Shown: positions 43,563 through 52,956 of the stretch, piece after piece
Layout: each line of letters starts with the position of its first letter
Numbering within the stretch: position 1 is the first letter of the stretch
From: Verrucomicrobiota bacterium
GTDB taxonomy: Bacteria; Verrucomicrobiota; Verrucomicrobiia; Opitutales; Puniceicoccaceae
Direction: 5' to 3'
NCBI GenBank assembly: GCA_038744685.1
Contig: JBCDMB010000011.1
Coordinates: 35,550-99,549, forward strand
Length of the DNA: 64,000 nt
The notes under the pieces: model-generated
The model's database searches: none
What the model was told of the DNA's origin: nothing
The model's input: the letters and a program-made list of their open reading frames with translations, nothing else
Position numbers and translations under genes: made by a program

Positions 43563-45829
43563 TAGAACGAGGCGTTTTCTTCCAAGAGTTGTTCCACCAC
43601 GCTTTCGAGCTTTTCGAGGCGCTGGTTGAGTGCTTGGTTCTCCGCCTTCAAGCGTTGATTCTCGGCCTCCACCTTCGCATTGAGCCCTTGTATCGCGGCC
43701 AACGCGACGCCATCAGCGTCTAGGGTGTTGATACCCTTATCGTCCGACCCGACGCCAAACGCCGCGTAGAAATCCTGGGCAACCGGCCCCACATGCCGCG
43801 CCTGCAAGGGATCTTCTTTGTATTGCCAATGGGTGATTTCCAGCGCCGCGACCTTGGCTAACATTTCCTGAGAGTCAATCGGCGTAAACACTTCCTTCGC
43901 GTCACGGTCGCTCGTGGGAGTAAACGATTTCGCGCGAACCTCGTCGGAGAATACGAAAGCGTCCAGTGATGAGTCATGTTGGATAATTCCATAGTCACTT
44001 AGTGAGATATCTTCGCCGAGAATAATTCGATGCTCTACTTGCAGAGAATCTCCTATGTAGACGTCGTTCCTAGAGTCGACGAAAATATGAGGTTTGGGGG
44101 TTCCCCCCACAGAAAGAAAAGATGAAAAATCATAATTTCCGCCACCGACGTTTAAAGCGTCCCACAAGTAGACGTTGTCCGTAATTACAAATCTTTCAGC
44201 TGATTCCTGCCACAAGATTCTTTCCGGTGAGGCATCGCTACCGAAATACATCGTGCCGTCTCCTGAGGACGAGCTAAGGAACAGATCACCACTGACTTCG
44301 AGATCTTGGGAGATTTCAAAGCGGGCGTCGGTTGCGTCCCACGCGACGCTCTGGGCTGTATCCACGCCGCCAAAGAAGATTGACGTCGTTCCCGATGAAC
44401 TGCCCAGGTGAACATCACTGGCGATAAAAAGCTCATTGCTGATACTAAAGCGTGAAAGCTCGGGACTCCAACTGATTGATTCAGCTTGCGGGACATCGTT
44501 GGTTGAAAAGTAAATAAACTGAGGGTTTAAGCCGATATCCCCCATAAAGATCGCCGATTGGACTTGCAAATAGCGATCCACGTAGAGGTCTCGCCCGGAG
44601 GTGATAAATGAGTTCTGGTCCGGAGCCGATACGTAAGCAAAGTAATTGAATCTCTCTTTCCCCCCATAACCGCCAGCGTTCAAGACGCCATTGATGATGA
44701 GTGGACTGGTAAATTGAAAGCTCGATTCGCTATCGTCCCATACGAGGCGTTGAACTCGATTAAAATCGAAATAGATCGAATCGTCATTGGCGCCATCCGA
44801 CGCGCCTATTTGCAGATCTCCTTGAAGCGTCAGTAATCCGCTCGTGATGTCGTCGCCCGTTATCGTATTGGGCGCAATCTTAGCCGAGGTGACAGAATCA
44901 TTAATCAGCTCATCAGTGCCAACCGCGTTATGGATGATCTCACTGGAACCCACTGCGTTGGAGACGATTTTTGCGGCAGTAATGGAGTTTTCGGCGATCT
45001 TGGAATGAATGATGGCTCCGTCCGCAATACTTGAAGTACTGACCGAATCCGCAGCAAGTTTGGTCGAAGTTACGCTACCACTAGCCAACATTTCGCTGGT
45101 AATTGCGCCATCACTGACCCCGGCGGCTTCAAAAGCGTAAGCTCCAGTAGTGAAGTGACGGTCGGGCGTCAGTTGCTCAAATGGACCCGTCATTGAAGTG
45201 CTGAACCAGATGCGCAGGTAGGCGTCATCAATGCCGGCAAATGTATCCGCTGAAATTGCTCGTCTCATGTTCGTTAGGGAAATATCCCCCAGCCCAAATG
45301 AGTAGTGTCCTTGGCTGATGGTAACTGGAACGGCGTCTGTCGGCTCGCCGCCGCTGAGACTGCTATCATCGTTACTCCATAGGGTAACGGTTGGAATCGG
45401 CGGATCGGCGATGACGACCGTCGGCGGTGACCTGTAGTTTCTCCCGCCGCCGGTAACGGTGATTGCGGTAACGGATTGCCCGTTCGCACTTGCTCTCGCG
45501 GTAGCGCCGCTCCCACCACCGCCTTCTAAGGTTACCGTTGGCACCGAAGTATAACCAGAGCCGCCATCACTAACGATGATGTCAACGACCTCGCCATTCT
45601 CGATTTGGGCAATGGCTTGCGCCGGAGTAATCGATTCCGGAGCCTCGCGGACAATAGCTACTTTGAAATAGCCCGTCCCGTCGTAGTTAACGCCGTCGAT
45701 CGCGATTCGGCCTTGGTGCGCCATGGTCCCCGGAGGAGCAGCAAAGGTTGGATGACTTGCCCCGATCAGACACAACAATTGCAACGTGAGCAGTCGATAG
45801 ATGATCGGTTTCAATCTAAAATTTTTCAT
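43562..45829 (-). CDS. Secreted fibre-like protein with S74 self-cleaving chaperone domain
   Basis: The 755-residue protein has a signal peptide (ending TFAA) and two Gly-rich units GGSGYTSVPTVTLEGG and GGGRNYRSPPTVVI. A tail-fibre-like repeat region (about 235-320: GSVTSTKLAADSVS, AENSITAAKIV, NDSVTSAKIAPN) and beta-rich repeats follow. The end carries an S74 intramolecular chaperone domain, SDRDAKEVFTPID (Ser-Lys dyad) through HWQYKEDPLQARHVGPVAQD. A coiled coil (about 720-750) closes it. S74 domains trimerise fibres and then cut themselves off. They are typical of phage spikes but also occur in bacterial surface proteins. No phage genes are nearby. Confidence 0.82.
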   Translation of the reverse strand: MKNFRLKPIIYRLLTLQLLCLIGASHPTFAAPPGTMAHQGRIAIDGVNYDGTGYFKVAIVREAPESITPAQAIAQIENGEVVDIIVSDGGSGYTSVPTVTLEGGGGSGATARASANGQSVTAITVTGGGRNYRSPPTVVIADPPIPTVTLWSNDDSSLSGGEPTDAVPVTISQGHYSFGLGDISLTNMRRAISADTFAGIDDAYLRIWFSTSMTGPFEQLTPDRHFTTGAYAFEAAGVSDGAITSEMLASGSVTSTKLAADSVSTSSIADGAIIHSKIAENSITAAKIVSNAVGSSEIIHNAVGTDELINDSVTSAKIAPNTITGDDITSGLLTLQGDLQIGASDGANDDSIYFDFNRVQRLVWDDSESSFQFTSPLIINGVLNAGGYGGKERFNYFAYVSAPDQNSFITSGRDLYVDRYLQVQSAIFMGDIGLNPQFIYFSTNDVPQAESISWSPELSRFSISNELFIASDVHLGSSSGTTSIFFGGVDTAQSVAWDATDARFEISQDLEVSGDLFLSSSSGDGTMYFGSDASPERILWQESAERFVITDNVYLWDALNVGGGNYDFSSFLSVGGTPKPHIFVDSRNDVYIGDSLQVEHRIILGEDISLSDYGIIQHDSSLDAFVFSDEVRAKSFTPTSDRDAKEVFTPIDSQEMLAKVAALEITHWQYKEDPLQARHVGPVAQDFYAAFGVGSDDKGINTLDADGVALAAIQGLNAKVEAENQRLKAENQALNQRLEKLESVVEQLLEENASF

Positions 45830-46034
45830 TGCAAACAGTTTGGTTTGAGGGATCGGCTGATGGGAAATCGATCAACCGGTTGGAAAAAATAGGTGATTGA
45901 CGATACCCGATCCGGTGGAACCAGGTCTGAGAGCCCGACAAAGATTGCTTAACGGAGAAGAAAGCATGCTTGATGAAATGGCAGTTGAGTTGTGTGAGTT
46001 CGAAATTAATGTCTAACGAATCGACTCACTTTCA

Positions 46035-46047
46035 GGATAGCCTATCC
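46035..46047. promoter_or_regulatory. Palindrome GGATAGCCTATCC, candidate operator
   Basis: A perfect six-base inverted repeat with a one-base centre lies in the 333-bp divergent gap between the S74 fibre gene and the LuxR-type gene, 116 bp before the latter. It is a plausible regulator site; binding is unproven. Confidence 0.35.
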
Positions 46048-46063
46048 GCTATTCTTTGGCCAC

Positions 46064-46079
46064 CCCCACAAGTGTGGGG
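46064..46079. promoter_or_regulatory. Palindrome CCCCACAAGTGTGGGG, candidate operator
   Basis: A perfect seven-base inverted repeat with a two-base spacer lies 84 bp before the LuxR-type gene, 17 bp after another palindrome, in the divergent control region shared with the S74 fibre gene. It could be the regulator's own site. Confidence 0.4.
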
Positions 46080-46162
46080 TTAACGATCAGAAACCTTTCA
46101 TTTGCTAGAGAAGACCCACCGCTTATGTTTTCGTCAAACGATCCAAAACGGACATTTAGTCG

Positions 46163-46921
46163 ATGAAAAAACGGGTGATCTCGGAAGATGATGCACGCGC
46201 CATGGTCAGGCTTCTCGGAGAGGTAGCGGCCGTGGAGGGTAGCCACTCTGATAAGAAGCGCCACCTTATGGATGGTCTGTGTGAGCTCATCCAAGCGGAC
46301 GCCTGGGCATGGTCGCTCGGCACTCGGTTGGCGCCTCATCAGATGCAGAGCTTTTTCCGGTTCCTTCATGGCGGCTTTGACGAAGAGCGCTTTTCTCGTC
46401 TGCTCACCCTCATTGAGCACCCTCAGATTCGTGGCATCGCAGAGGCGTTCTACCGGGAAGTCGGTTCACAAGAATCGATCACCATGTTACGTGATGAGAT
46501 CGACCTGAAGGGTCTTTGTGATAGCCAGTCTCTTCAACGCTTCTGGGAAGAGGCTAACGTCCGCTCAATGATGTTGAGCGGGCACCCGATCGATGATACC
46601 TCGGTCAGCTGTATCGCCGTTTACCGGCAGTTTAGCGATCGCTCTTTTAGTGAGAGAGAGAAGCAAATCGCGCATATTGTCCTGACTGAAGTGCCGTGGC
46701 TTCATCTCAGCGGCTGGCCGGAAGATCGCGGCGCAACCGTGCCACACCTCTTCCCCCGCCAGCGTATGGTTCTTAACCTTTTGCTCGACGGCCTCAGCCG
46801 CAAGGCCATTGCCAATCGCATAGGAATCAGCGAAAGCACGGTGGCTGGCTACACGAAGGAAATATATCGCCACTTTAGCGTGAACTCCCAAGTCGGGCTC
46901 GTGCGAAAATTTTATACCTAG
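46163..46921 (+). CDS. LuxR-type transcription regulator
   Basis: The 252-residue protein ends with a LuxR-type helix-turn-helix: LFPRQRMVLNLLLDGLSRKA followed by IANRIGISESTVAGYTKEIYRHF. The N-terminal 170 residues look like a GAF- or PAS-like sensor with acidic helices and contain no response-regulator Asp pattern. It is transcribed away from the S74 fibre gene across a palindrome-rich gap, so it may control that gene and itself. The inducer is unknown. Confidence 0.83.
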   Translation: MKKRVISEDDARAMVRLLGEVAAVEGSHSDKKRHLMDGLCELIQADAWAWSLGTRLAPHQMQSFFRFLHGGFDEERFSRLLTLIEHPQIRGIAEAFYREVGSQESITMLRDEIDLKGLCDSQSLQRFWEEANVRSMMLSGHPIDDTSVSCIAVYRQFSDRSFSEREKQIAHIVLTEVPWLHLSGWPEDRGATVPHLFPRQRMVLNLLLDGLSRKAIANRIGISESTVAGYTKEIYRHFSVNSQVGLVRKFYT

Positions 46922-46987
46922 AGTTCGACGGAAGGCCGTTAAACTGAAAACTGATCTAGTGTGGTGTCAGCGAGTTAATCTACAGAT

Positions 46988-47153
46988 TGACATCCCCAAC
47001 CGTGGAGGGTCGGCGTCTCGACTCGGCTGAGCTCGTGACAGGTCGGCGTCCAAAACGCTTGGCAATTCAGATAACCAAACGGTCCGCGAGACGCGGGCCC
47101 TCCAGGGACTCTTTGGTTGGAACAGCAAATTGGCTGCCCAAAGGTCTTTTTGG
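46988..47153 (-). repeat. Interspersed repeat of about 166 bp, copy A
   Basis: Read on the minus strand, this segment matches the plus strand at 62642-62806 almost end to end. Shared blocks include AAAAAGACC, GCAGCCAATT, AAAGAGTC, CGCGTCTCGCGGACCGTT, CTGAATTGCCA, the GGAC.CCGACCT block and GGTTGGGGATGT. I estimate about 75-80 percent identity by eye. A central palindrome (47081-47099) resembles GGTCCGCGTCTCGCGGACC. It lies upstream of the iron-binding protein gene and holds no coding frame. Confidence 0.75.
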
Positions 47154-47216
47154 AAACAAAACCGTTTCATGGGGTCGAAAATCGAATCTGCTACACCTAT
47201 CCGAATTGACAAATTC

Positions 47217-47227
47217 CTCATAATGAG
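47217..47227. promoter_or_regulatory. CTCATAATGAG palindrome before the iron importer genes
   Basis: An 11-bp perfect palindrome lies 16 bp before the chosen start of the iron-binding protein gene, next to a TTGACA (47206-47211). The position fits a metal-responsive operator such as a Fur- or DtxR-like site, but it does not match a Fur box closely, so this is only a candidate. Confidence 0.3.
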
Positions 47228-47243
47228 ACTGGGTCTTACTCCT

Positions 47244-48242
47244 ATGAAACTCCCTTTTGTGTTCCTTCTTTTTGTTGCCGCTGTTCTAAACGCTGCCGAA
47301 GTCAATCTCTACACCGCACGACATTATCCGGGAGACCAGGAGTTGTATGACCGATTCGAGGAAAAGACTGGGATCAAGGTCAATGTTGTCGACGGGTCGG
47401 GGGACGCGTTGTTGGAACGGATCAAGGCGGAGGGCGATCAGTCTCCCGCAGACGTTTTCATCACGGTAGATGCGGGTCGGCTCTGGGCAGCTGAGGAAGA
47501 CGGTGTGTTTGTACCGGTGGAGTCCGAGGTGATCCTCGCGGAAGTGCCTGCAGAGTTTCGCCATCCGGACAACCTTTGGTTCGGTCTCACCAAACGCGCG
47601 CGGGTCCTGTTTTACGCCAAAGACCGTGTAGACCCCGAAGACCTTTCCACCTACCAGGCGTTAATTACCCCAGAATGGAATGATCGGATTCTGATCCGCA
47701 GTTCCTCGAACGTGTACAACCAGTCTCTCCTGGGAATGCTGATCGCCGAGGAAGGGGAAGAAGCTGCAGAGGAATGGGCCGCGGGCATGGTCGAGAACTT
47801 CGCCCGGACGCCACAGTCCAACGATACGGGCCAGATTCGTGCGGTTGCTGCCGGTCAGGGAGATGTTGCCGTTGCAAACCACTACTACTTTGTTCGCCTC
47901 CTTCTTTCAGACGATCCCGCCGACCAGGAGGTCACCGAGAAGGTTGGCATCTTTTTTCCCAATCAGGGAGAGGGTGGGACACACGTAAATATCAGTGGAG
48001 GAGGGCTCGTTAAAGGAGGACCCAACCCCGACGAAGCCGTCCAGTTCCTGGAATTCCTTGCGTCGCCTGAAGCTCAGGAGATCCTCGCTTCCGGCAATGC
48101 AGAGTTTCCCGTAAATCCGAACGCCAAATCCCCGGAAATTCTGGAAGCCTATGTCTTCGAAGAGAACAATCAGCCTTCCTCGGTAATCGGCGGGAACAAT
48201 CCAGAGGCTATCCGTATTTTTGACCGAGTCGGATGGCGTTGA
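47244..48242 (+). CDS. Ferric iron ABC transporter, binding protein (FutA/FbpA type)
   Basis: A signal peptide (MKLPFVFLLFVAAVLNAA) precedes VNLYTARHYPGDQELYDRF and FEEKTGIKVNVVDGSGDALL, then SPADVFITVDAGRL. Tyr residues in NHYYFVRLL form the usual Fe(III) site of class II iron-binding proteins. The ATG at 47244 is preferred; an ATG at 47223 adds seven residues. It is followed within 20 bp by the permease gene and then the ATPase gene, completing a FutABC/FbpABC-like importer. A perfect CTCATAATGAG palindrome at 47217-47227 lies just upstream. Confidence 0.9.
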   Translation: MKLPFVFLLFVAAVLNAAEVNLYTARHYPGDQELYDRFEEKTGIKVNVVDGSGDALLERIKAEGDQSPADVFITVDAGRLWAAEEDGVFVPVESEVILAEVPAEFRHPDNLWFGLTKRARVLFYAKDRVDPEDLSTYQALITPEWNDRILIRSSSNVYNQSLLGMLIAEEGEEAAEEWAAGMVENFARTPQSNDTGQIRAVAAGQGDVAVANHYYFVRLLLSDDPADQEVTEKVGIFFPNQGEGGTHVNISGGGLVKGGPNPDEAVQFLEFLASPEAQEILASGNAEFPVNPNAKSPEILEAYVFEENNQPSSVIGGNNPEAIRIFDRVGWR

Positions 48243-48261
48243 TCGGGGGCCTGGTCCCAAG

Positions 48262-49977
48262 ATGGAGTCTTCTGCGGCAGAATCCACGTCAGCACCTCCT
48301 CCACCACCGTTCGCCGTAGAAGATAGGCGAAAGTCGATTCTTGGAGAGTCGCTTTCCAAACGGCTTCTCCTCTTCATCGGGATCCTAGTCGCTGGGTTCA
48401 TCGCAGCGCCGGTCTTGGTGATAGCTGCAAGCCCTCTGCAAGGATCGGATGGAACCTGGGCACACCTGCGGGAAACCGTTCTTTCACGCTACATCATCAA
48501 TAGCCTCGGTCTCGCTGTTGGATCCGCATTGGGAGCAGGTTTGATCGGTGCCGTCTGTGCTTGGCTGGTCACGCTCTATCAGTTTCCGGGTCGCCGTTGG
48601 TTCGAATGGCTTCTCCTCCTGCCCCTCGCGATGCCCACCTACCTCATCGCTTACACCTACACGGATTTTCTCGATTTCAGCGGACCCGTTCAGGATCTCT
48701 TTCGATCGTGGACCGGTCTCGGACCAAGGGAATACTGGTTTCCGGATATTCGATCACTTGGCGGTGCAATCATACTCTTTTCCTTCGTTCTCTACCCCTA
48801 CGTTTACCTGCTTTGTAGAGCCTCCTTTCTCGAACAGTCAACCTCCCTACTGGATGCAGCGAGGACGATGGGGAAGTCCCGACGACAAACCTTTTTTCGG
48901 GTTGCTCTTCCCTTATCGAGACCAGCTTTGGCGGCAGGATGTGCCTTGGTGATCATGGAAGCACTCGCAGACTACGGAGCCGTTGAGTATCTCGCCGTCG
49001 ATACGTTTACCACCGGAATTTATCGGACCTGGTTCAACCTAGGATCCCGAGTCGCCGCTTCTCAACTCGCTGCCGGACTACTTGCGGTCATTCTTTTGGT
49101 GGTCCTTCTTGAGAGACTAAGCCGAGGTAGAAGGAAGTTTTTCCAAGCGACAAAAAGCCGTCAGGTGATGCCACGTTGGACTCTCGGAAAAAGTGGAAAA
49201 GTCTTCGCGGTTCTTGCCTGCTTTCTCCCGGTTGGAATCGGTTTCCTGATTCCGGTTGCGATCCTGATCGAAGCTGCGATCGGAGCAGGATTTTTCTCTT
49301 CACTGAACGAGTCTCTTCAGTGGGCCTGGCACAGTACCATCCTAGCCGCGATCACCTCGCCAATCGCGCTGCTCTTTGCCTTGCTCCTCAGTTACAACAC
49401 CCGTGTGTGTCCGGGCGTCATCTCCGGTGCCTCTGCGCGGGTTGCCTCTCTGGGTTATGCCATTCCGGGATCGGTGGTTGCGGTCGGCGTTCTCCTTGTC
49501 CTTGGCTGGACCGACCAGAGCAGTCGGGCCTTCCTGCCCGATTCGTTTCTTCTGAGCGGAAGTATTGCTGCCCTTATTTTTGCGTATCTAACAAGATTCC
49601 TAACCCTCTCTGTCCATACCGTTGATTCCGGACTCACGAGGATACCCAAGTCATTCGATGACGCGGGGAAAACTCTCCGCGCCGGCCCGATCACCCTGTT
49701 GGCCCGCATTCACTTCCCTTTAATTCGCGCGAGCACTCTTGCAGCCGTTCTTCTCGTTTTCGTTGAAGTCTTGAAAGAACTACCAGCGACTCTAATCATT
49801 CGCCCGTTCAACTTCGATACCCTTGCCGTACGGATTTATCACTTAGCCTCAGACGAACGGTTTGCCGAAACCGCAGCTCCCGCCCTTCTCATCGTTCTTT
49901 TTGGGCTCGCACCTGTCATAATCCTCAGCCGCATGATGACCCGCACCCGGCACGCTCCAATGACTGCAGCGGAGTGA
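48262..49977 (+). CDS. Ferric iron ABC transporter, permease (two-domain FbpB type)
   Basis: The 571-residue protein has about twelve membrane helices in two homologous halves, each with an EAA loop: AARTMGKSRRQTFFRVALPL (about 195) and AGKTLRAGPITLLARIHFPL (about 475). This double-permease form is typical of FbpB/FutB iron importers. The ATG at 48262 lies 19 bp after the binding-protein stop. The N-terminal Ser/Pro-rich tail of about 30 residues is extra. Confidence 0.92.
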   Translation: MESSAAESTSAPPPPPFAVEDRRKSILGESLSKRLLLFIGILVAGFIAAPVLVIAASPLQGSDGTWAHLRETVLSRYIINSLGLAVGSALGAGLIGAVCAWLVTLYQFPGRRWFEWLLLLPLAMPTYLIAYTYTDFLDFSGPVQDLFRSWTGLGPREYWFPDIRSLGGAIILFSFVLYPYVYLLCRASFLEQSTSLLDAARTMGKSRRQTFFRVALPLSRPALAAGCALVIMEALADYGAVEYLAVDTFTTGIYRTWFNLGSRVAASQLAAGLLAVILLVVLLERLSRGRRKFFQATKSRQVMPRWTLGKSGKVFAVLACFLPVGIGFLIPVAILIEAAIGAGFFSSLNESLQWAWHSTILAAITSPIALLFALLLSYNTRVCPGVISGASARVASLGYAIPGSVVAVGVLLVLGWTDQSSRAFLPDSFLLSGSIAALIFAYLTRFLTLSVHTVDSGLTRIPKSFDDAGKTLRAGPITLLARIHFPLIRASTLAAVLLVFVEVLKELPATLIIRPFNFDTLAVRIYHLASDERFAETAAPALLIVLFGLAPVIILSRMMTRTRHAPMTAAE

Positions 49978-50059
49978 CGGCAGTCAACTCAACTGGCTGG
50001 CAGAAATCGCTCTCGCCATTTTTCCAGCAAGGAGTTTCCATCCGGGGTTTCACTTTGGC

Positions 50060-51151
50060 ATGAAGACGGACGTTACCCGGAAAACCGCCCTTCGCTTCGA
50101 GAAGGTCTGCCACCGCTACGGAAAACCACGCAGTGTAAACGAGGTTTCCTTTGAGGTGAAAACCGGTGAGATCATTTGCCTACTCGGTCCATCCGGTTGT
50201 GGAAAGACGACCCTTCTTCGCTTGGCCAGCGGATTGGAGGCTCCGGAGTCGGGCGAGATCTATCTCAACGACCTACTCGTTGCCGATAGTGCCCATGTCT
50301 CTCCACCGGAAGACCGGTCCATTTCGCTGGTCTTTCAGGACTACGCGCTTTTTCCCCACCTGACTGTCGGAAAGAACGTCGCTTTTGGTCTCTCATCCGC
50401 TACACCCTCCGAGAGACAGAAGCGTGTCGAAGAAGTGCTCGGCCTTGTGGGACTGGGCGCTCTCAAAGACCGCTATCCGCATACCCTCAGCGGCGGTCAA
50501 CAACAGCGAGTAGCGCTTGCCAGAGCCCTTGCGATCAAGCCTTCGGTGATGCTGATGGATGAGCCATTCTCAAACCTCGACACCACCCTTCGCTTCGCTA
50601 TTCGCGAAGAAACCAGACAGGTATTGAAAAACGAAAACACGGCCACTCTTCTGGTCACCCATGATGGTGAAGAAGCGTCTCACCTCGCAGACCGGATTCT
50701 CCTGCTCGACCACGGGGAGATTGTTCAGACCGGCACGCCCGAAGATTTCTTCTTCTCACCCTCGACTGCCTTTTCCGCCCGTTTTTTTGGGGAAACGACT
50801 TCAGTAGAAGGTCATTCGAAAAAGGGAACCCTAGTCAGTCCGTTGGGCGAATGGACTGTTTCCCAAGACTTATCCGATGGTCCTGTCGAAATCGTTGTTC
50901 GCCATCAGGCGTTCCAATTTCAAGAGCCTGGAGAAGATGCGGCCCTGTTCCATTCTTTTGCGACGACCATCATCGAATCACGGATAGTCGGCGGCAAACG
51001 AGTGGTCGAGTTCGCTTCGGACAAAGATCCTTCGGCCTTGCAGACTTACCATGCTTTCCAACCGCCAACGGAAAACTTCGAAAAAGGGATGCAGGGAACC
51101 TGCTGGATCGATAAACGGCTGGTCTTCGTCTTTGAGAGGAGTTCGCGCTAG
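50060..51151 (+). CDS. Ferric iron ABC transporter, ATPase (FbpC type)
   Basis: Walker A GPSGCGKTT (43-51), signature LSGGQQQRVALARAL, Walker B VMLMDEPFSNLDTTL and the C-terminal regulatory (TOBE-like) region mark a FbpC/FutC ATPase of 363 residues. It lies 82 bp after the permease gene and completes the importer operon. It is convergent with the ClC gene, with eight bases between the stops. Confidence 0.92.
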   Translation: MKTDVTRKTALRFEKVCHRYGKPRSVNEVSFEVKTGEIICLLGPSGCGKTTLLRLASGLEAPESGEIYLNDLLVADSAHVSPPEDRSISLVFQDYALFPHLTVGKNVAFGLSSATPSERQKRVEEVLGLVGLGALKDRYPHTLSGGQQQRVALARALAIKPSVMLMDEPFSNLDTTLRFAIREETRQVLKNENTATLLVTHDGEEASHLADRILLLDHGEIVQTGTPEDFFFSPSTAFSARFFGETTSVEGHSKKGTLVSPLGEWTVSQDLSDGPVEIVVRHQAFQFQEPGEDAALFHSFATTIIESRIVGGKRVVEFASDKDPSALQTYHAFQPPTENFEKGMQGTCWIDKRLVFVFERSSR

Positions 51152-51159
51152 GGACGATC

Positions 51160-52911
51160 TCACCTCGCGAGGGAATTATCGATCGCATTCTGTTGCCTGG
51201 CGACATCGTGCAAAGTGACGATCCCGAGCAGTTTGGTTGGGTTTTTTCGCGACACAACCGGGACCTGCATCACATCCTCGACCACCAAGGTATTCGCTAC
51301 ATCACGGATCGAGTGGTCCGGAAAAACCGAAACGATCCGTTTTTCCTTCAAAAGATCAGAAATAGTGCGTTCTTCCCCATGGTCGAGAGCCTCTCCGATC
51401 TCATGATGGGTAATCACCCCGACTAGCTCTTCCGCCTCCCCTAGAACCGGGTAGGCGTGATGCTGATGTTCTCCAGCCTCCTGATAGGCCGACTGCAACG
51501 CATCCGCATTCCGCAGAAAAACCGGGTCGTGCGTCATGATCGTCGAAACTGGTAGGTTACGCCAATCCTGCTCCCCTTGGTACGATGGCATGCGTTTCAA
51601 GCTCACCTGGTCCTGGATCAGGAGCGCGTCGTATATAGGCACTGCCCTCAGACGGGTAGATATCAGATAAGCGATCAAATTCCCCACCATCAGCGGAAGA
51701 ATGAGCGAGTAATTCTGCGTCATCTCAAAAACGATCAGAATAGACGTCAGCGGACACCGAATCACCGCCGCAAAAAAAGCTCCCATCCCCAGAAATGCAC
51801 ACCCTGCCGCTACATAGAATTCCAAGTTGAACACCTCAACCGCACCGGTACCAAAAGCACCTCCGAGCATAACTCCGAGAAAGAGTGTCGGCGCAAAAAG
51901 GCCACCACTTCCTCCCATCGCATAACAAAGCGCCGTGGCCACCAGCTTACCAAAAAAGAGGAGAAGGAGAATTTCCCACGTAAGGATTCCCTGAAGTGAT
52001 CCCTCAAGATCCTCATAGCCGATACTGAAAACCCCTAGACGGCCAGTTAGGATCAGGATCGTTGAACCAATAATCCCAACGATCAAACCTCCACAAACTG
52101 GACGAAGGATCCTCGGGAATCGCTTCGCATCCCTCATCCTTCCCCGGACCCTTAGCAGTATCTCTAAAAAGGCGTGCCCAAGAAACGCGGCAGCAATACC
52201 AAGGGGGATACACATCAACATCCACCAAGAAAGCTGAAAATCATCTAAGCCACCTACGTTAAATATAGGATGCTCTCCCAGTAGGGTGCGAGACACGACA
52301 GCCGACACCACAACCGCCACGAGGATTGCTCCCAGAGCCTTGCTACTAAAGTCCCCCAACAACTCCTCAAAAACGAAGGTGATTGCCGATATCGGGGTAT
52401 TGAATGCGGCGGCTATCCCTGCGCCCATACCGACCGGAACCATCGCCTGAATCCGCCTGCGTGCTAAACCGAAGTAACGCCCAAGGGCCGATGCTACCGC
52501 ACTACAGATATGAACCGTAGGACCTTCGCGCCCGAGACTGTTGCCTGAGCCGATCGAAATCGTACCTGCGATAAACCGCCAGACTCCATCGCGCAAACGG
52601 ATCGTGCCAAAGTCATTGTGGTAGGCCTGTTTCACCTGCGGAATACCACTGCCTACCGCCTGCGGGGCGATGTAGGTTACGATGATTCCGGCAAACAGTC
52701 CTCCAATGGCCGGCGAAAATAGGAGAACCAAGAAAGCAGTTCCCTCCCCAAAGTTTTCGCGCAGGGCGAGGACGCCGTGAAACACCCACTCTATGGCAAA
52801 GTGAAAGCCGACGGCAACCAACCCACAAATCAACCCAGCAATCCCGCAGAGGATCAGGTATCTCTGGGCATCGTTAAAACGGAGACGTAACCAATTGGGA
52901 AAAGCCCTCAT
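51160..52911 (-). CDS. ClC-family chloride channel/antiporter with CBS pair
   Basis: About twelve membrane helices carry the ClC filter motifs GSGIPQVKQAYH, GNSLGREGPTV (with the gating Glu) and GMGAFFAAVIRCPLTSILIV. The last 140 residues hold two CBS domains (about 430-570; MTHDPVFLRNADALQSA and IRDVANTLVVEDVMQVPVV) that may sense nucleotides. The ATG at 52911 gives 584 residues; a TTG 45 bp upstream is possible. It may be a chloride or proton/chloride exchanger; the ion is not determined. Confidence 0.92.
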   Translation of the reverse strand: MRAFPNWLRLRFNDAQRYLILCGIAGLICGLVAVGFHFAIEWVFHGVLALRENFGEGTAFLVLLFSPAIGGLFAGIIVTYIAPQAVGSGIPQVKQAYHNDFGTIRLRDGVWRFIAGTISIGSGNSLGREGPTVHICSAVASALGRYFGLARRRIQAMVPVGMGAGIAAAFNTPISAITFVFEELLGDFSSKALGAILVAVVVSAVVSRTLLGEHPIFNVGGLDDFQLSWWMLMCIPLGIAAAFLGHAFLEILLRVRGRMRDAKRFPRILRPVCGGLIVGIIGSTILILTGRLGVFSIGYEDLEGSLQGILTWEILLLLFFGKLVATALCYAMGGSGGLFAPTLFLGVMLGGAFGTGAVEVFNLEFYVAAGCAFLGMGAFFAAVIRCPLTSILIVFEMTQNYSLILPLMVGNLIAYLISTRLRAVPIYDALLIQDQVSLKRMPSYQGEQDWRNLPVSTIMTHDPVFLRNADALQSAYQEAGEHQHHAYPVLGEAEELVGVITHHEIGEALDHGEERTISDLLKEKRIVSVFPDHSIRDVANTLVVEDVMQVPVVSRKNPTKLLGIVTLHDVARQQNAIDNSLAR

Positions 52912-52956
52912 CTGGCGTTGTCGCAGAGAAAACCGTCCCGACCGTTCCGGTTGCAA

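Noticed and set aside
43562..45829. Prophage remnant based on tail-fibre repeats and S74 domain
   Set aside because: No phage structural, integrase or lysis genes are near, and the protein has a bacterial Sec signal peptide.
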